Assembly: GCA_024400715.1 (NCBI GenBank)
Contig: JAKSMH010000115.1
Location: 1 to 5,263, forward strand
Direction of reading: 5' to 3'
DNA: 5,263 nucleotides
Origin: Bacteroidales bacterium
GTDB lineage: Bacteria > Bacteroidota > Bacteroidia > Bacteroidales > WCHB1-69
Positions 1 to 5,263 of this stretch are shown piece after piece; the stretch's first letter is position 1, and each line of letters starts with the position of its first letter. The position numbers and the translations under genes are program-made. The notes beneath the pieces are model-generated. The model made no database searches. It was given only the letters and a program-made list of their open reading frames with translations, and had not been told where the DNA came from.

Positions 1-596
1 TCCGTAAAGGCGAATTTGTCTATCTCATCGGCAAGACAGGAAGCAGAAAGACGTCCATTCTAAAAACGTAAATCGCCGAACTTCCTGCCCAAGGTGAAGA
101 AGCCGTTATCAACGGTTTTAACTTGCTGAAAATCAAAAAAAGAGAAATTTCAGAACTCCGCACCAGCCTGGGTGTCGTCTTTCAGGATTATCAACTTTTG
201 TCGGATATGACCGTATTGGACAATTTAATGTATGTGCTGAAAGCCACCCGTTGGAAAGACAAAGTGGCTATGGGCAACCGCTGCGAGGAAGTATTGGACT
301 TGGTTGGCTTGGCCACCAAGGATTTTCGTTACCCACACCAATTGTCAGGTGGCGAGCAACAACGTGTATGCATTGCCCGTGCCCTACTCAACAAACCGGA
401 AATCATTCTCGCAGACGAGCCCACGGGCAACCTCGACCCTATAACCTCCGAAGAGATTTTCAAAGTCTTCCACGAAATCAATCAGAAAAGCGGCACCACC
501 GTACTTATGGCCACCCACAATTTCAATATGATTGACAAATTTGCCTCGCGAACCATCTGCGTTGAAAACGGCAAACTCATCGATTCTATGTTCTAA
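1..596 (+). CDS. ftsE: FtsE-like cell-division ABC ATPase, 5' partial, with in-frame stop
   Basis: This is the ATP-binding subunit of an FtsEX-type ABC complex. In the known family, FtsE sits on the cytoplasmic face with membrane partner FtsX and couples ATP hydrolysis to activation of septal peptidoglycan hydrolases. The N-terminus lies outside the window; the frame reads from base 3. Visible motifs in order are a degenerate Walker A (30-53, GKTGSRKT), the Q-loop VFQD (Gln at 183-185), the ABC signature LSGGEQQ (342-362), Walker [10 protein letters not shown] (402-428) and the H-loop His (516-518) in MATHN. Only about 198 codons are present; the family is usually 220-230 residues, so roughly 25-30 are missing. 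Two defects stand out: Arg replaces the last P-loop Gly, and TAA occurs at 69-71 although the frame is conserved on both sides. A restart at TTG 123 would give 157 residues without a P-loop, unlikely to be an active ATPase. No ftsX is adjacent. It is either a pseudogene or a sequence error at a contig end; LolD-type ATPases are a less likely identity. Confidence -1.
45..71 (+). other. Lesions in ftsE: P-loop Gly to Arg and in-frame TAA
   Basis: Codon 45-47 is AGA (Arg) where the Walker A consensus G-x4-G-K-[ST] requires Gly; one G-to-A change from GGA would explain it. Codon 69-71 is TAA, in a stretch where FtsE relatives usually read approximately KTLYAELP. Here the reading is KT-stop-IAELP, so the frame is kept across the lesion and more than one base seems altered. 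Homology continues directly downstream with no further defect up to the normal stop at 594-596. Confidence -1.
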
Positions 597-597
597 A

Positions 598-1500
598 ATG
601 CTATCCGTATTAATACCCATCTACAACCAAGATGTCAACAATCTTGTCAAAGAACTTGACAAACAGTTGATAGATAGGAATATTCCATACGAAATTATAC
701 TCTGCGACGACTGCTCCGAAGCATCGTTTCAATCAAAAAACGCCACGCTGCAAAATATAGACGCTGTCGTTTACATTCAAAACGAGCAAAATGCGGGTCG
801 GGCAAAAGTCCGCAACTTTCTGGCACAATCGGCACAATACCCTTACTTGCTTTTCATTGACTGTGACGCAACGGTTTTTACGCACAATTACATCAGGAAT
901 TATGTGGAAACCATCAAAAAGAATGAAAAAAAGGAGCATTTTATCATCAATGGAGGCATTGCCTATCGCAAGGAAAAACCGGAGCAAGAACGTTATTTGA
1001 GATGGTTTTACGGAAAGCAAAGGGAAGAAATTCCCGCGGAAAAGAGAGGGTTAAATCCTTATCATCTTTTCACCCCTTTCAATGTCGTGCTGACAAAGTC
1101 AATATTTAGCATCCTGAAATTTGACGAAAGTTTGACGACCTACGGCAACGAAGACACTTTATTGGGATGCCAATTCAAGCAAAAAAATATACCCTACTTT
1201 CATATCGACAATCCACTTTATCACGACGGTTTAGACAAAAACGAGGATTTTTTGTCAAAAATCAGGATTTCCATCGACAATCTCTTCCTTTTATCAAAAA
1301 AAGAAGACCACCAAGATATCATTAACGAGAGCAGACTACTAAAGACATACACAAAATGTAAGAAAATGGCTCTTAGACCTGTATTGGCTACCATATTTCA
1401 ACATTTTCAATCCAAAATAGAAAAGAGACTTTGTTCAAATCCCAATATATTTTTATTAGATATATATAAACTAACCTATTTAGCTACTAAAGAATCATAA
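598..1500 (+). CDS. Family 2 glycosyltransferase (GT-A fold)
   Basis: Predicted to transfer a sugar from a nucleotide-sugar donor, probably at the cytoplasmic side of the inner membrane; donor and acceptor cannot be read from the sequence. The protein has 300 residues. It opens with the GT2 signature VLIPIYN (residues 4-10), followed by the nucleotide-binding acidic pair in CDDCS (36-40), NAGRAKVRN (65-73), and a DCD metal-binding DxD motif (88-90) after a hydrophobic strand. GNED (183-186) lies where galactosyltransferase C-terminal-type domains carry their catalytic acidic residues, with an HDG further on (209-211). The last 80 residues are basic and partly hydrophobic, with no clear transmembrane helix; they may contact membrane. 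ATG 598 is chosen because the GT-A domain begins at once and the start lies one base after the ftsE stop. The frame is open upstream to 532, but that extension overlaps ftsE and lacks family character. The final 120 bases are very AT-rich. A role in envelope polysaccharide or glycolipid synthesis is inference. Confidence -1.
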   Translation: MLSVLIPIYNQDVNNLVKELDKQLIDRNIPYEIILCDDCSEASFQSKNATLQNIDAVVYIQNEQNAGRAKVRNFLAQSAQYPYLLFIDCDATVFTHNYIRNYVETIKKNEKKEHFIINGGIAYRKEKPEQERYLRWFYGKQREEIPAEKRGLNPYHLFTPFNVVLTKSIFSILKFDESLTTYGNEDTLLGCQFKQKNIPYFHIDNPLYHDGLDKNEDFLSKIRISIDNLFLLSKKEDHQDIINESRLLKTYTKCKKMALRPVLATIFQHFQSKIEKRLCSNPNIFLLDIYKLTYLATKES

Positions 1501-1502
1501 AT

Positions 1503-2852
1503 ATGGCAGAACAGGTAAAAATCGGCAACATCACCTTAGGGGAAGGAAATCGCATTGTGGTGCAGTCTATGACCAACACGAACACTTTGGACGTAGAGGC
1601 CACGGTAGCACAGACAAAACGAATGATTGCCGCCGGTGCGGAAATGGTTCGCATCACCGTTCCGTCAATGAAGGAAGTGGAAGCATTGGGACAGATTAAA
1701 AAGCAATTGCGGGCAGAAGGCATCCTTACGCCGCTCATTGCCGACGTGCATTTCAATCCCAAAGTAGCCGAAGCCGCCGCCGCCATTGTCGAGAAAGTGC
1801 GCGTTAATCCGGGAAATTACGTGGACAAGCGCAACTTTAAGCACATTGAACTCTCCGAAAGCGAATACCAAGTATCTTTGGCAAATATGGAAAAGCGGGC
1901 CTTGCCGCTATTGGACATTTGCAAAAAACACCAAACGGCACTTCGTATCGGCATCAACCACGGATCATTATGCGACCGAATCGTAAGCAGATACGGCAAC
2001 ACGCCCCACGCAATGGCAATGTCGGCCATTGAATGGTTGGACATCTGTGAAAAGAACGACTTTCGCAACATCGTTTTCTCAATGAAGTCCAGCAACGTCA
2101 ACACGATGTTGGAAGCCACCATTTGTTTATACAATATGATGAAAGAGCGAGGTCGTATTTACCCACTTCATTTAGGTGTCACCGAAGCGGGCAACGGCCT
2201 TGAAGGAAGGGTTAAGTCGGCTGCTGGAATCGGAGCATTGCTATTGATGGGTATCGGCAACACCATCCGTGTCTCGCTAACAGAAAAACCGGAAAACGAA
2301 ACGCCCTTTGCGCACCAATTGATAGCTGCAGTGAACAACCTCCATGAAAACGATTATCATATTGAGAACCAGAAACTGATTTATACCAAAGACGAAAAAG
2401 ATTACGACCGATGGATTGCGGGAGCGGCTGCCGTAAGTGGACTTTACAATTATCAGAAAAAAATCAATGACATCATCATTCAAAATCCACATTTCTCGAC
2501 AGAAGAAAATGAACGATTAGCCGCAGCCATCTTGCAGTCCTGCCGTCTCAAGATGAGTCAAACCGAATTCATTTCCTGTCCATCCTGCGGCAGGACCCAA
2601 TACGACATCGAATCCATACTGTCACAAGTCAAAGCTCAATTTTCCAATCATCCCGGACTAAAAATCGGCGTGATGGGGTGCATTGTCAACGGTCCAGGCG
2701 AGATGGCCGACGCCGACTATGGCATCGTCGGTGCCACCAACGGCTACGCAGCCGTATATCAGGGTAAAAACCGAGTTTCGGACATCATTCCCGTCAACGA
2801 GGCATTTGAAAAGTTAAAACAACTCATTGACAAAAACGATGAAAAGTTATAG
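1503..2852 (+). CDS. ispG: 4-hydroxy-3-methylbut-2-enyl diphosphate synthase (GcpE/IspG), short-insert form
   Basis: This cytoplasmic iron-sulfur enzyme of the MEP pathway reductively opens 2-C-methyl-D-erythritol 2,4-cyclodiphosphate to HMBPP, the precursor of IPP and DMAPP and so of undecaprenyl phosphate and quinones. The protein has 449 residues. The TIM-barrel domain runs from about 5 to 260, with VQSMTNT (20-26), ADVHFNP (80-86), RVNPGNY (100-106) and VTEAGNGLEGR (226-236). The C-terminal 4Fe-4S domain has ligands C359 and C362 (ISCPSCGRT), C393 (MGCIVNGPGE) and E400, matching the known three-Cys-one-Glu cluster. Between them, about 262-350, is an insert longer than the E. coli linker but far shorter than the usual A* domain of plant and Bacteroidota IspG (proteins about 600 residues or more). 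Its end, ILQSCRLKMSQTEF, keeps the A* exit sequence. ATG 1503 is the only sensible start: an in-frame TAA lies at 1488-1490, so the common N-terminal Arg-rich residues are absent. It follows the glycosyltransferase stop by two bases. Confidence in identity is very high. Confidence -1.
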   Translation: MAEQVKIGNITLGEGNRIVVQSMTNTNTLDVEATVAQTKRMIAAGAEMVRITVPSMKEVEALGQIKKQLRAEGILTPLIADVHFNPKVAEAAAAIVEKVRVNPGNYVDKRNFKHIELSESEYQVSLANMEKRALPLLDICKKHQTALRIGINHGSLCDRIVSRYGNTPHAMAMSAIEWLDICEKNDFRNIVFSMKSSNVNTMLEATICLYNMMKERGRIYPLHLGVTEAGNGLEGRVKSAAGIGALLLMGIGNTIRVSLTEKPENETPFAHQLIAAVNNLHENDYHIENQKLIYTKDEKDYDRWIAGAAAVSGLYNYQKKINDIIIQNPHFSTEENERLAAAILQSCRLKMSQTEFISCPSCGRTQYDIESILSQVKAQFSNHPGLKIGVMGCIVNGPGEMADADYGIVGATNGYAAVYQGKNRVSDIIPVNEAFEKLKQLIDKNDEKL

Positions 2853-2862
2853 ATTAATTTAT

Positions 2863-2870
2863 TATTTTTG
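2863..2870 (+). promoter_or_regulatory. Bacteroidota-type -7 promoter element
   Basis: TATTTTTG matches the known Bacteroidota sigma-ABfr -7 consensus TAnnTTTG at every fixed position. It lies in the ispG to small-ORF gap, 42 bases before the ATG at 2913, which would give a leader of about 35 bases. No convincing TTTG/TTG -33 element is found at the usual spacing, so the call rests on the -7 box and its location. Confidence -1.
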
Positions 2871-2898
2871 CAGCGAAAAACAAAATATTTCTAACAAT

Positions 2899-2907
2899 AA
2901 AAAAAAA
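2899..2907 (+). promoter_or_regulatory. A-rich translation initiation region, no Shine-Dalgarno
   Basis: A run of nine A residues ends six bases before ATG 2913, with no GGAGG-like sequence. Bacteroidota generally start translation with little Shine-Dalgarno pairing and favour A-rich, unstructured leaders, so this supports both the start choice and the host assignment. Confidence -1.
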
Positions 2908-2912
2908 TCACT

Positions 2913-3533
2913 ATGAAAAAGTTATTCTCAATCGTCCTCATCAGCGTGATGAGTTTGACATTTGCCTTCGCACAAAATGTAACGGAAGGAAATGTAAGTT
3001 TCAACAAATCAGAATTAAATGGTTTCATCATCAACATTCCCGGTGTTGACAGCAAGACAGCCGTTGCCGCCATGCAAGAATATTTTAGCGAACAAAGTTT
3101 TGCCAAGCCAAAAACAGAAAGCAAATTCACCGTTTACAAAGCTCAACGATTCACTTTATTTGGCGAAGGAAGCTACGACATCTACTTCAATGCCGTTGAC
3201 AAAGGCAAAAAGAAAGACCAGTCTGTTGACATCAATTTGATTTGCAGTATGGGCAATATGAACGTTGTATCTTCCAATGGAGATGCCACAACTGCAGCCA
3301 ATGTCCGCAATTTTATGGAAAAATGTCCTAAAATCATTGAAAAATATCAATTGAAACAAAAAATTGAACAAGTAAAGAAAGACATGGAAAAGGCGCAGAA
3401 AGAAAAAGAAAAAAACGAAAAAGCCTTGAAGAAGTTGCAAGATGCCGTGTCTAAGGCCACCGAAAGCCAGAAAAGCATCGACAAACAATACCAAGATTAT
3501 CTTGATATGCTTAATGCTTTCAGCTTAGATTAA
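2913..3533 (+). CDS. Exported protein with C-terminal coiled coil, unknown function
   Basis: I do not recognise a named family. The 206-residue product begins with a classic signal peptide: MKK, a hydrophobic core (residues 4-18) and AFA before Q21, a likely signal peptidase I site. There is no lipobox Cys, so it should be soluble in the periplasm or secreted. Residues about 27-140 look like a compact mixed alpha/beta domain with alternating hydrophobic strands (TLFGEGSYDIYFNAVD, VDINLICSMG) and two Cys (111, 138) that could form a disulfide. Residues about 142-200 are Lys/Glu-rich with heptad-like spacing and no Pro, strongly suggesting a coiled coil. The layout recalls hypothetical Bacteroidota proteins with a small N-terminal domain and a long charged helix; that link is from memory and tentative. 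It has its own -7 element and ends at a hairpin terminator, so it is probably monocistronic, though read-through from ispG is possible because no terminator is seen between them. Confidence -1.
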   Translation: MKKLFSIVLISVMSLTFAFAQNVTEGNVSFNKSELNGFIINIPGVDSKTAVAAMQEYFSEQSFAKPKTESKFTVYKAQRFTLFGEGSYDIYFNAVDKGKKKDQSVDINLICSMGNMNVVSSNGDATTAANVRNFMEKCPKIIEKYQLKQKIEQVKKDMEKAQKEKEKNEKALKKLQDAVSKATESQKSIDKQYQDYLDMLNAFSLD

Positions 3534-3549
3534 TCGATTTTAACCATAC

Positions 3550-3582
3550 AAAAAAGGGGGATCTTGAAAATCCCCCTTTTTT
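3550..3582. terminator. Bidirectional intrinsic terminator
   Basis: An inverted repeat pairs 3550-3562 with 3570-3582: six A-T pairs, five G-C pairs (GGGGG 3556-3560 with CCCCC 3572-3576), then two A-T pairs, closing a 7-base loop (3563-3569). The T6 at 3577-3582 serves the + strand, and the A6 at 3550-3555 becomes a U-run for transcripts on the - strand. It sits between two convergent genes, 16 bases after the exported-protein stop and 21 bases beyond the argS stop, as expected for a shared terminator. Confidence -1.
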
Positions 3583-3603
3583 ATGTCTTTTGTTATTTGA
3601 CAA

Positions 3604-5263
3604 TTACATTTTTTCAGGGACATCAATACCCAAAAGCGACATTCCTTGTTTGATGACCAGCGCCACCAACTGTGAAATACACAAACGGGTAGCACGCAAA
3701 GCCGCATTTTCTTCTTTGAAAATAGGTGAAGACTGATAAAAACCGTTAAAATCCTTTGCCAAATCAAACATATAGTTGGCAATAAGCGCAGGGCTGTAAC
3801 TCTCGCCCGCATTAGCCACGACCTGAGGAAAAGCATACAGAGACTTCAGCAAAGTTTTCTCCGCCATTCCCAAATCTGCAGCTGCCATCGGCAAATCCAG
3901 TTCCACCTTGTTTTCCGCCGCCTTACGGAGCAGAGACTTGATACGTGCGTGAGTATATTGAATAAAAGGAGCCGTATTTCCATTAAAATCTATGGATTCG
4001 GCTGGATTAAACAGCATATTCTTCTTAGGATCCACCTTCAAGATGAAATACTTCAAGGCACCCAAACCAATCATTTCATACAATTTATCGGCCTCTTCCG
4101 GTTCAAAATCGTGTTTTCCAAGGGCCTCTGTGCTTTCCTTTGCTTGCAGGAACATCTCGTCCATCAAGTCGTCGGCATCGACCACGGTTCCCTCACGGGA
4201 TTTCATTTTTCCATTCGGCAATTCCACCATACCGTATGAAAGATGATAAATATGGTTACCAAAATCCTTTTGCAATTTCTTGCCCAAGACCAATTTCAGG
4301 ACATCAAAATGATAATTTTGCTCATTTCCAACGACATAAATCATATTTTGAGGTTGAAATTCCTCATAACGAAGTTGAGCCGTGCCCAAATCCTGCGTCA
4401 TATACACAGACGTTCCGTCGCCACGAAGCAACAACTTCTGGTCAAGCCCTTCGTCGGTCAAATCCACCCAAACTGAATTATTCTCTTTTCTAAAGAAGAC
4501 ACCTTTTTGAAGACCTTCCTCCACCAAAGCTTTTCCAAGAAGATAAGTCTTTGATTCATAATAAATTTTATCAAAAGAAACGCCCATTCGAGCGTATGTG
4601 GAATCAAAACCCTCATAGACCCAGGCGTTCATTTTTTCCCACAATGCACGGACTTCAGGATCTTCCGCCTCCCATTTACGAAGCATTTCCTGAGCTTCCA
4701 ACATCAACGGGGCATTTTTTGCCGCCTCGTCATCGCTCATTCCCTTTGACTTAAGTTCTTCAATTTCAGCTTTGTAATGCTTATCAAACTCCACATAATA
4801 CTTACCTACCAGATGGTCGCCCTTCATACCAGAATTTTCAGGAGTTTCGCCGTTGCCGTACTTCATCCAGGCCAACATAGACTTACAAATATGAATACCT
4901 CTATCATTGACCAAATTAACACGTTTGGGATTTTTGCCGCAGGCATCCAAAATCAACGAAACGGAATAGCCGAGCAAATTGTTTCGAATATGACCCAAGT
5001 GCAAGGGTTTATTGGTATTGGGAGAAGAAAATTCGATTAAAGTGGGCTGTTCATCAACATTGGTCTTTCTGCCAAAATTAACATTATTCAAGTGACGATG
5101 CAGGAAATTCAGCCAATATTCATTGCTGACAGACAAATTCAGAAAACCTTTCACCACATTGTATGACACAACCGAGCCTTGAACGCCGTCGGAAGTGGAA
5201 AAAGACGACAATTTTTCCACCAGTTTGGCACCGATTTCGTCAGCCACCACGTCAGGAGCTTTA
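3604..5263 (-). CDS. argS: Arginyl-tRNA synthetase, N-terminus cut by window edge
   Basis: This class I aminoacyl-tRNA synthetase charges tRNA-Arg with arginine in the cytoplasm using ATP. About 553 codons are visible, ending at TAA (complement of 3604-3606). The family is commonly near 600 residues in Bacteroidota, so roughly 45-50 N-terminal residues lie beyond 5263. The frame stays open to the edge (KAPD before VVADEIG), so the GTG at 5250 is not the start. In order, it shows the end of the N-terminal tRNA D-loop-binding domain, the ATP-binding HLGH motif (4990-5001) in SSPNTNKPLHLGH, the class-typical NDRGIHICKSM (about 4877-4912), the KMSKS-equivalent KMKSREGT (4186-4209), and a C-terminal DALR anticodon-binding domain starting near QYTHARIKSLL (about 3960) and ending in PEKM. 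All catalytic motifs look intact. The gene converges on the exported-protein gene; its promoter is outside the window. The several open frames antisense to it are shadows. Confidence -1.
   Translation of the reverse strand, partial: KAPDVVADEIGAKLVEKLSSFSTSDGVQGSVVSYNVVKGFLNLSVSNEYWLNFLHRHLNNVNFGRKTNVDEQPTLIEFSSPNTNKPLHLGHIRNNLLGYSVSLILDACGKNPKRVNLVNDRGIHICKSMLAWMKYGNGETPENSGMKGDHLVGKYYVEFDKHYKAEIEELKSKGMSDDEAAKNAPLMLEAQEMLRKWEAEDPEVRALWEKMNAWVYEGFDSTYARMGVSFDKIYYESKTYLLGKALVEEGLQKGVFFRKENNSVWVDLTDEGLDQKLLLRGDGTSVYMTQDLGTAQLRYEEFQPQNMIYVVGNEQNYHFDVLKLVLGKKLQKDFGNHIYHLSYGMVELPNGKMKSREGTVVDADDLMDEMFLQAKESTEALGKHDFEPEEADKLYEMIGLGALKYFILKVDPKKNMLFNPAESIDFNGNTAPFIQYTHARIKSLLRKAAENKVELDLPMAAADLGMAEKTLLKSLYAFPQVVANAGESYSPALIANYMFDLAKDFNGFYQSSPIFKEENAALRATRLCISQLVALVIKQGMSLLGIDVPEKM

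Noticed and set aside
69..71. TAA recoded as an amino acid
   Set aside because: Other genes here (glycosyltransferase, exported protein, argS, and ftsE itself) end at TAA, and no recoding signal is seen.
532..597. Upstream extension of the glycosyltransferase frame starting at ATG 532
   Set aside because: It overlaps the end of ftsE, its 22 residues look like out-of-frame translation of that gene, and the GT2 signature begins exactly at ATG 598.
384..620. 78-codon frame on the - strand opposite ftsE
   Set aside because: It is antisense to the conserved Walker B and H-loop region and has no independent support.
1430..1455. Internal promoter for ispG (TTTG at 1430-1433, TATTTTTA at 1448-1455)
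   Set aside because: The spacing of 14 bases is too short for the Bacteroidota -33/-7 pair, and the -7 box lacks its final G; AT-rich sequence gives such matches by chance.
3540..3836. 98-codon frame on the - strand running across the terminator
   Set aside because: It lies in another frame of argS and ends by reading through the hairpin; no protein character.
3949..5040. Several open frames of 67-117 codons on the + strand opposite argS
   Set aside because: They overlap an intact, highly conserved gene, and their translations show no domain, signal peptide or sensible composition; they are codon-usage shadows.
5248..5250. GTG as the start codon of argS
   Set aside because: The frame stays open to the window edge and the protein would lack much of the N-terminal tRNA-binding domain; the true start lies outside.

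Overview
The window looks like ordinary chromosomal housekeeping DNA from a member of the Bacteroidota, probably Bacteroidales. Four things suggest this. The ATPase at the left edge resembles the Bacteroidota form of FtsE. The IspG is of the plant/chlamydial/Bacteroidota kind that carries an insert. The one visible promoter element fits the Bacteroidota -7 consensus (TAnnTTTG). The start codons have A-rich leaders and no Shine-Dalgarno sequence. Species cannot be named from this sequence.

Left part (1-2852, + strand): three genes in a very tight head-to-tail run. They are an ftsE-like ABC ATPase that enters from the left edge, a family 2 glycosyltransferase, and ispG. The gaps are only 1 and 2 bases, so they are probably co-transcribed. 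The first gene is damaged as read: the Walker A lysine motif has Gly replaced by Arg, and an in-frame TAA follows 21 bases later. The rest of that ATPase is intact. The lesions lie in the first 71 bases of the window, so a contig-end error is at least as likely as a true pseudogene. The three genes serve different processes (division/envelope, envelope glycan, isoprenoid precursor). All three bear on cell-envelope building, since undecaprenyl phosphate is made from the IspG pathway, but a shared function is inference.

Middle (2853-3603): a 60-base gap with a good -7 promoter element and an A-rich translation start leads into one small secreted or periplasmic protein. It has a signal peptide, a compact domain and a C-terminal coiled coil, and its function is unknown. 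It ends at a strong hairpin with T-runs on both sides, which can stop transcription from either direction.

Right part (3604-5263, - strand): argS, arginyl-tRNA synthetase, complete at the C-terminus and cut at its N-terminus by the window edge. It converges on the small secreted-protein gene and shares the hairpin terminator.

No mobile element, CRISPR array, tRNA, rRNA or defence system was seen. The most notable points are a shortened insert domain in IspG, the damaged P-loop region of ftsE, and the uncharacterised coiled-coil exported protein. I see no convincing evidence of a previously undescribed system.
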